Source: Flavobacterium foetidum (lineage in GTDB: Bacteria > Bacteroidota > Bacteroidia > Flavobacteriales > Flavobacteriaceae). Taken from it: a stretch of 64,000 bases of DNA. The notes beneath the pieces were generated by a model. It saw nothing but the letters and a program-made list of their open reading frames with translations. It was not told the origin of the DNA and searched no databases. Where the stretch lies: contig NZ_SJTF01000008.1 in the NCBI RefSeq assembly GCF_004634245.1, positions 62,001-126,000 on the forward strand, given 5' to 3'. Made by a program: the position numbers and the translations under genes. Shown here one piece after another: positions 16,774 through 25,558 of this stretch. Every line of letters starts with the position of its first letter. The stretch's first letter is position 1.

Positions 16774-19700
16774 ATGAAAAGCAAAAATTGTATTAAAACA
16801 AAAAAGCTTCCATGTTTTATGGCGCTGCTGCTTAGCGTATTTATGATACAGTCGGGATTTGCACAGGAATCCAAAACTGTAAGCGGAACAATTACTTCTG
16901 CTGTCGACGGGATGGGGGTTCCAGGAGCAAGTGTTGCTGTACAAGGAACCAAAACAGGTGCCGCATCAGATTTTGATGGGAATTACAAGATAGAAGCAAA
17001 AACAGGTGATGTACTTGTGTTTACCTTTATCGGATTCAAAACGCAGACAGTTACGGTCGGAACCCAAAGAACAATCAACGTTACCTTGCAAGAGGAAACA
17101 GCAGAATTAAAAGAAGTTGTGGTAATTGGATACGGATCACAAAAGAAAACACTTGTTACCAATGCTGTTACTCAGGTAAGTGGAGAAAGTTTGGCTAAAA
17201 CCAATACTGTAAATGCCTTACAAGCGCTTCAGGGTCAGGCGGCTGGTCTTCAGGTTACTTCTACTTCAGGACAACCGGGTGAGGGTTTTAATGTAGTGAT
17301 TCGTGGTGTCGGATCTACTGCAGGAAGCACGCCACTATATGTTGTAGACGGAATTCTTACAGGTGATATTTCATATTTGAATAATTCAGATATCGAATCT
17401 ATCTCTGTTTTAAAAGATGCGGCTTCTGCAGCAATTTATGGTTCTCAGGCTTCAAACGGGGTTGTCTTAGTAACTACGAAAAAAGGAAAAAGAGGTGCAA
17501 CAGGACAAATTACCTTTGACCAATATTACGGCGTACAGTCTGTTGCTCGAAAAGTTGATATGCTCGACGCAAGAGAATATGCAACTATCTTAAACGAAGC
17601 AGCGGTGAACTCTGGTAAGAGCCCTTACTTTACAAATGACCAAATTGCTGGAATGGGTTCTGGGACAAACTGGATGGATAAAATGCTGACGGATAATGCG
17701 GCTACAAAAAACTTTTCTTTTGGTGCTTCAGGTGGTTCAGAAACTTCTGTTTATTCTACTGCTTTGTCTTATTTAGGACAAGAAGGAGTTGTTGGAGGAA
17801 AAGATTTATCTAATTATGAGCGTTACAATTTCAGATTCAACTCAGAACACAAACTTTACAAAGACGTAGTTACCATTGGTGAAAACTTAAGTTTTGCCTA
17901 TGTCAATAAAAACGGAATTGGAGTAGGAAATCAGTACAATAACTCGTTGAGAAGTGCTTTTCAGGTAACGCCTTTATTGCCGATGTACGATGCAAACGGA
18001 AACTATTTTGATACTACAAACAGTACAGAACCTTGGTTGGCAGGTGTAGCAAATCCGTATGCCTTGATGGTTTACAACAACCAGAACGAAAGAGATAGCC
18101 AAAAATTATTGGGGAATGTGTATTTACAGATTCAGCCGTTTAAAAATTTGACTTTTAGAACAACTTTAGGTCTTGACTATAATGTAAACGAAGGACATTC
18201 GTATACCCCAGTTTACAGATTATCAATCTATGCAAATACTGCTTTTGATAGAGTAACCCAGAATATGGATAAAAGCAAAAGCATCAACTGGGATAACTTG
18301 TTGACTTATAAATTTAACGTAGCAGACAGCCATCAGTTCGAAGCTTTGTTAGGTACTTCTTATATCAAATACGACAGAACATTAATTGAAGTGGCCAATG
18401 CTGATTCGGTTTTTAATGATTTAGAACATGCTTGGCTAGATAATACCACCAATAAAGACGGTGCGAGAATCTCGATGAAAGGGAATAAATTCGAAAACAT
18501 CCTAATGTCTTATTTTGGAAGATTAAATTATAATTACAAAGAAACTTATCTGTTAAATGCAACATTGAGAGCAGATGGCTCTTCAAAATTTGCAGCAGGA
18601 AATCAATGGGGTTATTTCCCATCAGTATCTGGAGGATGGGTGGTTTCTAATGAAGGATTTTTAAAAGATTCAAGAGCTATAAACTTTCTTAAATTAAGAG
18701 CAAGCTGGGGTCAGGTTGGTAACCAGAGCATTAGATCCTTCCAGTTTTTATCATTGATAAAATCTAATAATACCAACTATAGTTTTGGTAACGAAGAAGG
18801 CGTGCTAACGCCAGGAGCATATCCGCAGAATATTGCAAATCCTAACTTAAAATGGGAAACTTCAGAACAAATTGACCTTGGTTTTGATGCCAGATTTTTA
18901 AATAATGCTTTGAGCGTAAACTTCGATGTTTATAAAAAGACAAACAAAGACTGGTTGATTCTGGCTCCTATTTTGGCTACTGCAGGTGCAGATGCGCCAT
19001 ACATAAACGGTGGTGATGTAGTAAATAAAGGAGTTGAGTTGAGCTTGAATTACCAAAATAAAATTGGAGATTTCAATTACAGCATAAGTGCAAATGGAGC
19101 CTACAATAAAAATACAGTTGGAGAGATTCCGAATGCTGATGGCATCATTCACGGGTTAAACGGCGAACTTTATGATAACTCAGGCGAGTTTTACAGAGCA
19201 CAGAACGGATATCCATTAGGTTATTTCTGGGGTTATAAAACAGGAGGAGTTTTCCAGAATCAAGCACAAATTGATAACTACAAATCGGCAAACGGAGTTG
19301 TACTGCAACCAACAGCAGCGCCTGGAGATATTATTTATGTAAACACAAACGGCGACGATAAAATAGATGCCTCCGACAAAACAAGTATCGGAAATCCAAA
19401 TCCTGATTTTACATATGGTTTTTCTCTATCTGCTAGCTACAAAGCTTTTGATTTTTCTCTAAATGCAAATGGTGTGGCAGGAAACCAATTGGTTCAGTCC
19501 TATAGAAATCAAGTAGGTACTTACGGAAATTATACTTCAGCAATTTTAAGCCGTTGGCATGGTGAAGGTTCTTCTAATACAATGCCTCGAGTAACAGAAG
19601 ACAATAGAAACTTTACGCAGTTTTCAGATTTGTATATTCAGAATGGTGATTTCTTGAGAATTAATACAGTAACATTAGGATTTGATTTAGCAAAAATGAA

Positions 19701-19902
19701 ACAGTCAAAACCATTTTTTGCAAGTCAGTTTAGAGTGTATTTCTCTGTATTAAATCTTTACACTTTTACGAAGTATGACGGTATGGATCCAGAGATCGGA
19801 TTCGGTTCTTCAAATGATGACCAGAAGTTTTCATCAGGTGTTGATGTGGGTTACTATCCAAGACCAAGGACATTCATGTTAGGTCTAAATGTTAAACTTT
19901 AA
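16774..19902 (+). CDS. SusC-like TonB-dependent glycan importer
   Basis: 1042 residues, outer-membrane TonB-dependent transporter for oligosaccharides. A signal peptide ends near GFAQES (about 30), then a carboxypeptidase-like CarbopepD_reg domain (TVSGTITSAVDGMGVPGASVAVQGT), the TonB-box region, and a plug with VVIGYGSQKKTLVTNAV, VVIRGVGS, LYVVDG and VLKDAASAAIYGSQASNGVVLVTTKKG. The barrel ends YPRPRTFMLGLNVKL. It is followed after 11 bp by susD, and the two products should form the usual lidded complex. Downstream enzymes point to xyloglucan oligosaccharides as cargo. Confidence 0.97.
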   Translation: MKSKNCIKTKKLPCFMALLLSVFMIQSGFAQESKTVSGTITSAVDGMGVPGASVAVQGTKTGAASDFDGNYKIEAKTGDVLVFTFIGFKTQTVTVGTQRTINVTLQEETAELKEVVVIGYGSQKKTLVTNAVTQVSGESLAKTNTVNALQALQGQAAGLQVTSTSGQPGEGFNVVIRGVGSTAGSTPLYVVDGILTGDISYLNNSDIESISVLKDAASAAIYGSQASNGVVLVTTKKGKRGATGQITFDQYYGVQSVARKVDMLDAREYATILNEAAVNSGKSPYFTNDQIAGMGSGTNWMDKMLTDNAATKNFSFGASGGSETSVYSTALSYLGQEGVVGGKDLSNYERYNFRFNSEHKLYKDVVTIGENLSFAYVNKNGIGVGNQYNNSLRSAFQVTPLLPMYDANGNYFDTTNSTEPWLAGVANPYALMVYNNQNERDSQKLLGNVYLQIQPFKNLTFRTTLGLDYNVNEGHSYTPVYRLSIYANTAFDRVTQNMDKSKSINWDNLLTYKFNVADSHQFEALLGTSYIKYDRTLIEVANADSVFNDLEHAWLDNTTNKDGARISMKGNKFENILMSYFGRLNYNYKETYLLNATLRADGSSKFAAGNQWGYFPSVSGGWVVSNEGFLKDSRAINFLKLRASWGQVGNQSIRSFQFLSLIKSNNTNYSFGNEEGVLTPGAYPQNIANPNLKWETSEQIDLGFDARFLNNALSVNFDVYKKTNKDWLILAPILATAGADAPYINGGDVVNKGVELSLNYQNKIGDFNYSISANGAYNKNTVGEIPNADGIIHGLNGELYDNSGEFYRAQNGYPLGYFWGYKTGGVFQNQAQIDNYKSANGVVLQPTAAPGDIIYVNTNGDDKIDASDKTSIGNPNPDFTYGFSLSASYKAFDFSLNANGVAGNQLVQSYRNQVGTYGNYTSAILSRWHGEGSSNTMPRVTEDNRNFTQFSDLYIQNGDFLRINTVTLGFDLAKMKQSKPFFASQFRVYFSVLNLYTFTKYDGMDPEIGFGSSNDDQKFSSGVDVGYYPRPRTFMLGLNVKL

Positions 19903-19913
19903 TACATAAAAAA

Positions 19914-21488
19914 ATGAAAAATACCTATTTATATATTTTCTGTTTGTGTTTATTTTCTATGGCTTCTTGCAGCTTAGAGACAGAACCTTTGACACAGCAG
20001 ACAGATGGAAATTTTTATAAAACAACTGATGATGCATATGCAGCACTTGTAGGCTGTTATGACGGAATGCAGGTAGCTACGGGAGGAGCAGGAAAAGGAG
20101 TGCCTGTTGTAACCGAAATCATGTCTGATGATTGTTTTGGCGGAACTGGTAATTCAGATAAATACGATTATGCGGCTATAGACGAGTTTGATATTTCTCG
20201 TGCCCCTGCAGAAATCGATATGTTTAATGATAACTGGATTGCTTATTATAAAGCGCTCTATCGTTGCAACGTTCTGTTATCTAAAATGGATCAGATTGAC
20301 TGGAAAGGAGATACAGCTTTAAGAAATACTTATGAGTCTGAAACGAAATTCATAAGAGCTTACTTGTATTTTGAAATGGTACGTCTATGGGGGAATATTC
20401 CTTTATTGACAGCACCTTCAACCGAAAATGTGCCACAAGCAACACCAGAAGAAGTTTATAAAGTTATTGCGGAAGATTTAGTTTTTGCTTCAAACAATTT
20501 ACCATCGGTGGCTTACAGTGCTACTGTCAGCGGACGTGTTACAAAATGGGCTGCAAAATCTTTACTTGGACGTGTTTTCTTATATTATACAGGATACTAC
20601 GGAAAAACCGATTTGGTAGGTGTAGTGACAAAAACACAAGCTTTAGCACATTTAGAAGACGTTGTGGCATCTAGCGGACATGGCTTATTAGACGATTTCT
20701 CAACGCTTTGGCCAGCTGCTTCTGTAGATAAATATGCAGGAGAGAGCAATAAAGAAGTAGTATTCTCTATAAAATATACGTTTACCAGCGATTACAACGG
20801 AAACACAGATGGTAACCATTGGCTGGTAATGTTTGGAATGAGAGAGTTTTCTTGGTATCCTTACGGTCGTGGCTGGGGTGTAACCGTAAATGCTAAATTA
20901 TGGAATGCTTATGCAGCCAATGACACAAGACGTACTGCAACGATGATTGGAATTACAGAAGAAAAAATTCCATTTACTAAAATAAACAATCAACGTGAAT
21001 ATACTGGTTATTACAATAAAAAATATTCACCAATGGTTGATAAAAACGGTGTAGATATGCCACTTGTGCTGGGAAGTCAGTTTTGGGATATCAGCCAATA
21101 TCAGGATTATACGGTGCTAAGATATGCAGATGTATTGTTAATGGCTGCCGAATTAGGAAGCGGAAGTGCTCAAAATTATTTTGATCAGGTGAGAAGAAGA
21201 GCCTATAAAACAGCTTTTACCTCTTTACCAGTTACCCAGGACAATATCATGAACGAAAGACATTTAGAGTTTGCATTAGAAGGAATCAGATATTGGGATT
21301 TACTTCGTCAGGGAGTGAGCAAAGCATCTGCAAGCATTGCAGAAACAACTACCGTTCTTAATGGTGGAGCTCAGGCTACAAAAACAATTTCTGCGGGTAA
21401 CATTCAAAAAACAAATGGGTTACAGCAAATTCCAAACACGCAGATTACCTTGTCTAATGGAGTTTTAAAACAAAATGCCGGCTGGTAA
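19914..21488 (+). CDS. SusD-like glycan-binding lipoprotein
   Basis: 524 residues. A lipoprotein signal ends in the lipobox Cys of FSMASCSLETEP (about 19). SusD marks are the N-terminal region with GNFYKTTDDAYAALVGCYDGMQ, TPR-like helices (ETKFIRAYLYFEMVRLWGNIPL, AAKSLLGRVFLYY) and the C-terminal RHLEFALEGIRYWDLLRQG. It would cap the SusC barrel at the cell surface and bind the incoming glycan. It is 11 bp downstream of susC and 22 bp upstream of the next lipoprotein gene. Confidence 0.96.
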   Translation: MKNTYLYIFCLCLFSMASCSLETEPLTQQTDGNFYKTTDDAYAALVGCYDGMQVATGGAGKGVPVVTEIMSDDCFGGTGNSDKYDYAAIDEFDISRAPAEIDMFNDNWIAYYKALYRCNVLLSKMDQIDWKGDTALRNTYESETKFIRAYLYFEMVRLWGNIPLLTAPSTENVPQATPEEVYKVIAEDLVFASNNLPSVAYSATVSGRVTKWAAKSLLGRVFLYYTGYYGKTDLVGVVTKTQALAHLEDVVASSGHGLLDDFSTLWPAASVDKYAGESNKEVVFSIKYTFTSDYNGNTDGNHWLVMFGMREFSWYPYGRGWGVTVNAKLWNAYAANDTRRTATMIGITEEKIPFTKINNQREYTGYYNKKYSPMVDKNGVDMPLVLGSQFWDISQYQDYTVLRYADVLLMAAELGSGSAQNYFDQVRRRAYKTAFTSLPVTQDNIMNERHLEFALEGIRYWDLLRQGVSKASASIAETTTVLNGGAQATKTISAGNIQKTNGLQQIPNTQITLSNGVLKQNAGW

Positions 21489-21510
21489 TTTTAACTAAAA
21501 ATCAAAGAAA

Positions 21511-22878
21511 ATGAAAAATATTAAATTCTTAATGACCTCATTTTTGGTATTGGCCATGCTGATATCATCTTGTTCGCCGGACTCATATTCGTTAGACGGC
21601 CCGATTGATAAATCGGATATACATTTTGAAATTACCCAGGATTTAGTAAAAGATCCGGGAGGAAATACTGTAATCTTAAAAAATACAACTCCAGGGGTTA
21701 TACTAAACTGGGATTATGTAACAGGAAAATCAGACAAGGCAGTAGAAACGGTTCAATACGCTTTTAAAGGAAACTATACAATTAAAGTTTCAGCGGTTAC
21801 AGGCGGCGGAATCGTAGAGTTAGATCCAGTAACCATAACGGTAACTCAGGATAATTTAAATTATGTAAACGATCCGCTTTGGACAGCCTTATCTGGAGGA
21901 GTAGGAAAACAAAAAGTATGGATAGCTGATAACGGCAAATACGGAATGGCTCCAGGAGCAATGTCGTATGCAGACCCAAGCACAACAGTTGAATGGGGTA
22001 ATTTTACGCCAAACTGGGAGCCAGAAGGTAATGCAAATTCTAGTACAGACGCTGATATGCACTGGGGAAGAACCATGACTTTCAGTCTTGAAGGCGGACC
22101 ATTTTTAAAAATTCATGAACCAGACGGAACGCTTAAAGAAAGTGGTACTTATTTCTTGGATATTAATACCCATACTTTAACAACAACTGGTGCGACAATT
22201 TTAAGACCGGATAATTATATCGCAAATGCAAGTAATTGGAACAACAATATCAAAATTCTGAAACTGACAGAAAACCAGTTAAGAATTGCCATAATGAGAA
22301 CCAACAGTGAAGGGCCATGGTGGTACATCTGGAATTTTGTTTCTAAAGAATATGCTGATAGTTATGTACCGCCTGCTACAGGACCAAACTATGATGAAGG
22401 TTTTGATCCTACTTTTGCTTCGGGAGAATTGTTAAAAATGCTTACCGGTGGCGCTGGTACAGGAAGAGTCTGGGCTTTAGACGGAAACGGAAACCCAGTG
22501 GATTGGATTGGCAAAGGAAAAGGTTGGACAACGGGCGCTTCAAGCTCTTACAATTGGGGTTGGAACGACGATTGGGCAGCAGCAGCGGGTAATTCATGGA
22601 TTCGCTTTGATCAATTCGGAGGTAAATTGAATTATACAAGAAGTCAGAATGGTGTAGTCACTACTGGATTGTTTACAATTGACGAAGAAAAGAACGAAAT
22701 CAATTTAGGAACCAATACACTTATTCAAAATTCGGGAAGCTGGATGAATCCAACAACCAATGTTATTAAAGTAGTCAAAGCATTTAATACTGACTATCAA
22801 ACAAAAGGTATTTGGTTTGGAACCTCTTATGATGCAGGAAAAGATGAATGGTTTGTTTTCCACTACATAATGCCTTAA
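21511..22878 (+). CDS. Surface glycan-binding lipoprotein (PKD-like plus beta-sandwich)
   Basis: 455 residues with a lipobox Cys in LAMLISSCSPDS (about 21). A PKD-like domain follows (about 35-112, ending VTITVTQ). The rest is made of two similar aromatic-rich beta-sandwich units: compare LWTALSGGVGKQKVWIADNGKYG with LLKMLTGGAGTGRVWALDGNGNP; both are followed by a W-G-x-W/N segment and a later FS/FTID or FLDI strand. It takes the SusE/SGBP position of the locus and should present glycan to SusD. Exposed Trp-rich stretches suit sugar binding. A strong hairpin follows the stop. Confidence 0.88.
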   Translation: MKNIKFLMTSFLVLAMLISSCSPDSYSLDGPIDKSDIHFEITQDLVKDPGGNTVILKNTTPGVILNWDYVTGKSDKAVETVQYAFKGNYTIKVSAVTGGGIVELDPVTITVTQDNLNYVNDPLWTALSGGVGKQKVWIADNGKYGMAPGAMSYADPSTTVEWGNFTPNWEPEGNANSSTDADMHWGRTMTFSLEGGPFLKIHEPDGTLKESGTYFLDINTHTLTTTGATILRPDNYIANASNWNNNIKILKLTENQLRIAIMRTNSEGPWWYIWNFVSKEYADSYVPPATGPNYDEGFDPTFASGELLKMLTGGAGTGRVWALDGNGNPVDWIGKGKGWTTGASSSYNWGWNDDWAAAAGNSWIRFDQFGGKLNYTRSQNGVVTTGLFTIDEEKNEINLGTNTLIQNSGSWMNPTTNVIKVVKAFNTDYQTKGIWFGTSYDAGKDEWFVFHYIMP

Positions 22879-22901
22879 TTTACACTGTTTTTTAATTTCA
22901 C

Positions 22902-22938
22902 AATAACCTGAAAGTAATAATTGCTTTCAGGTTATTTT
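22902..22938 (+). terminator. Hairpin after susC-susD-SGBP
   Basis: A perfect 13-bp stem (AATAACCTGAAAG at 22902-22914, CTTTCAGGTTATT at 22924-22936) with only a short T-run. It probably weakens readthrough, so the outer-membrane genes can be expressed above the enzymes. It overlaps a possible upstream TTG for the GH2 gene and argues for the later ATG. Confidence 0.7.
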
Positions 22939-22953
22939 AAAATTTATAACCCT

Positions 22954-25437
22954 ATGGTGCAGCTGACTTCATTAAAAAAAATAGGATTACTTTTTGCAGG
23001 CTTTCTTCTAATTACAGCTTGTAAGACATCAACAAACGAACAATTTAGTAGCCGGAAAGTTTCTTTTAATGCAGACTGGAGCTTTCATCTTAATGACAGC
23101 ATAATCGATAAAGATACCATTGGAGCTTCCACAAAATGGAGAACTTTAGACGTTCCTCACGATTGGAGCATTGAGGGAAAATTTGATGAAAAAAGTCCGG
23201 CAGGTTATGGAGGCGGAGCACTTAACGGAGGTCTAGGCTGGTACAAAAAAACATTTAAAGTTGCTGCAGAAGACAGCACAAAAATTACTTCGATTACTTT
23301 TGACGGCGTTTACAGAAACAGCGAAGTTTGGGTAAACGGACATTATTTAGGAAAACGTCCAAATGGCTATATTGGTTTTCAATATGAAATCTCTCCCTAT
23401 TTAAATTACGGAGACAAAAACAACGAAATAATTGTTAAGGTTGACAATTCAAAACAACCAAACTCACGCTGGTATTCAGGTTCAGGAATTTTTAGAAATG
23501 TCTGGCTTGAAACAACAGATAAATTGCACGTTGCACAATGGGGAACTTATATCACAACTCCAAATGTTACGGCAGAAAAAGCTTCTGTAAGTATTGAAAC
23601 GACAATTAAAAATCAATACAAAGAAGCTAAAAAAGCAACGGTAACGACTACTATTTTTAAAGAAGACAAAAAAGTAACATCGGTTACTCAATATATAACC
23701 ATCAATGCCAACGGAAATCAAACGCTGAAACAATCGGCAGAAGTTGAAAATCCGACACTGTGGTCAGATGAAAATCCAGAATTGTATACAGCAGTTACAG
23801 AAATTTCGCTTGACGATAAAATCATTGACCAATACAAAACCACTTTCGGAATCAGAGATTTTAAATTCGATTTGAACAAAGGTTTTATTTTGAATGGAAA
23901 ACAAGTCAAAATAAAAGGAGTTTGTATGCATCACGATTTAGGTCCGTTGGGTTCGGCAATCAACACACGCGCCATCGAGCGTCAGTTAGAGATTTTGAAA
24001 GAAATGGGCGTAAACGGAATCAGAACTTCACACAATCCGCCTGCTCCAGAACTTTTAGAACTTTGCGACAAAATGGGTTTTATTGTCATGGATGAAGCTT
24101 TTGACATGTGGAAGCAGACTAAAACCAAATACGATTATGCAAACGATTGGGACAAATGGCACAAACAAGATTTAATAGACCAATTGTTGCGCGACCGAAA
24201 TCATGCCAGCATTTTTATGTGGAGTATCGGAAACGAAATCCCGGAACAATGGAATGAAACTGGAATTGAAATCGCCAAAGATTTAGCCTCAATTACACGT
24301 CAATACGATAAAACCCGTCCGTTGACAGCAGGAATGAATCCGCCGGTAAATATGAATATTGATGAGGTAACACTGCAATTCGAGAAAAAGAATGTTTCTA
24401 TTAATCCGCTTGCTGGGTCTGGCGTTTTAGATTTAATCGGATACAATTACGCGCATCAAACATTCGAACATCACTTAAAAAACTTTCCAAAAACGCCTTT
24501 TATTGCGACCGAAACAACTTCAGGTTTGCAGACAAGAGGTTATTATGATGCTGTTTCAGATGCCATCAAAAAATGGCCAGTTAGCTGGGATAAAAAATTT
24601 GAAGGAGGAAATCCTGGAAATACCGTTTCAGCCTACGACCAAGTGCAGACGCCTTGGGGCTCTACACACGAAGCCACTTGGAAAATCATTAAAAAACATG
24701 ATTTCTTAGCCGGAATGTACGTTTGGACAGGTTTCGATTATATCGGAGAACCCACTCCATACGAATGGCCTTCTGTTAGTTCGTATTTCGGAATCGTGGA
24801 TTTAGCCGGTTTCCCGAAAGATGTCTATTATATGTACCAAAGCGAATGGACAGATAAAACGGTTTTGCATATTTTCCCACATTGGAACTGGAAAGCAGGA
24901 CAAGCAGTTGATGTTTGGGCGTATTACAATAAAGCTGATGAGGTGGAACTTTTCGTAAACGGAAAATCAGTCGGAAAAAGAGCTAAAAAAGGAGACGATT
25001 TACATGTAATGTGGAGAATTCCTTTTGAAGCAGGAACATTAAAAGCAATTTCTCGCAAAGGCGGAAAAGTGGTCTTAGAAAAAGAAATCAAAACGGCAGG
25101 AAATCCTTCGCAATTAAAATTAACTGCTGACAAAAGCACTATCAAAGCAGATAAAAATGATTTGTCTTTTGTAACGGTTGATATTTTGGATGCAAATGGA
25201 ACTTTGGTTCCAAATGCCAATAACGAAATCAACTTTTCTTTAAAAGGAAATGGAAAAATCGTAGGCGTATGCAGTGGAGACCCAGTTAGTCACGAATCGT
25301 ACAAAGGAAATAAACATACGGCTTTGGCAGGAAAATGTTTGGTTGTTATACAATCTGGAGATACATCAGGAAGATTAGAATTGACCGCAAAAGCGAATGG
25401 ACTAAAACAATCGACAATTGTAATTACAACAGAATAA
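22954..25437 (+). CDS. GH2 beta-galactosidase lipoprotein
   Basis: 827 residues from the ATG at 22954; the in-frame TTG at 22921 lies inside a hairpin and is rejected. A lipobox Cys is seen in LLITACKTS. Domains: sugar-binding jelly roll (VPHDWSIEGKF, SEVWVNGHYLG), immunoglobulin-like, then a TIM barrel with KGVCMHHDLGPLGSA, RTSHNPP, the acid/base Glu in SIGNEIPEQ (about 428) and the nucleophile Glu in FIATETTSG (about 519). C-terminal Ig-like domains follow. It resembles the GH2 enzymes of Bacteroides xyloglucan loci, which remove galactose side chains. Beta-mannosidase or glucuronidase activity is less likely from context. Confidence 0.92.
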   Translation: MVQLTSLKKIGLLFAGFLLITACKTSTNEQFSSRKVSFNADWSFHLNDSIIDKDTIGASTKWRTLDVPHDWSIEGKFDEKSPAGYGGGALNGGLGWYKKTFKVAAEDSTKITSITFDGVYRNSEVWVNGHYLGKRPNGYIGFQYEISPYLNYGDKNNEIIVKVDNSKQPNSRWYSGSGIFRNVWLETTDKLHVAQWGTYITTPNVTAEKASVSIETTIKNQYKEAKKATVTTTIFKEDKKVTSVTQYITINANGNQTLKQSAEVENPTLWSDENPELYTAVTEISLDDKIIDQYKTTFGIRDFKFDLNKGFILNGKQVKIKGVCMHHDLGPLGSAINTRAIERQLEILKEMGVNGIRTSHNPPAPELLELCDKMGFIVMDEAFDMWKQTKTKYDYANDWDKWHKQDLIDQLLRDRNHASIFMWSIGNEIPEQWNETGIEIAKDLASITRQYDKTRPLTAGMNPPVNMNIDEVTLQFEKKNVSINPLAGSGVLDLIGYNYAHQTFEHHLKNFPKTPFIATETTSGLQTRGYYDAVSDAIKKWPVSWDKKFEGGNPGNTVSAYDQVQTPWGSTHEATWKIIKKHDFLAGMYVWTGFDYIGEPTPYEWPSVSSYFGIVDLAGFPKDVYYMYQSEWTDKTVLHIFPHWNWKAGQAVDVWAYYNKADEVELFVNGKSVGKRAKKGDDLHVMWRIPFEAGTLKAISRKGGKVVLEKEIKTAGNPSQLKLTADKSTIKADKNDLSFVTVDILDANGTLVPNANNEINFSLKGNGKIVGVCSGDPVSHESYKGNKHTALAGKCLVVIQSGDTSGRLELTAKANGLKQSTIVITTE

Positions 25438-25449
25438 TTAGGCAAAGTT

Positions 25450-25536
25450 CCTGCAAGGTTTCCAAAACCTTGTAGGTATAGAATAAGTTTTGAATAATAA
25501 ATAGTAAGACCTACAAGGTTTTGGAAACCTTGCAGG
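25450..25536. repeat. Paired-hairpin repeat, pair 1
   Basis: Two 27-bp copies (25450-25476 and 25510-25536) are exact reverse complements; each is itself a hairpin of the form CCTGCAAGGTTT..AAACCTTGCAGG. It lies 22 bp before the GH31 start. Related pairs stand before the GH39 and GH95 starts. Confidence 0.8.
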
Positions 25537-25558
25537 AAAGAAAAATAAAAACTAACTC

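Noticed and set aside
22921..22953. TTG start 11 codons upstream of the GH2 ATG
   Set aside because: It lies in the right arm of the terminator hairpin, and the lipoprotein signal begins properly at the ATG.
24503..24709. Shadow frames within glycosidase, lepA and adhesin genes
   Set aside because: They lie fully inside genes with strong domain evidence and show no motif or signal of their own.
25450..25536. CRISPR-like repeat-spacer look of the paired 27-bp hairpins
   Set aside because: Only two copies per site, in inverted orientation, with no cas genes.
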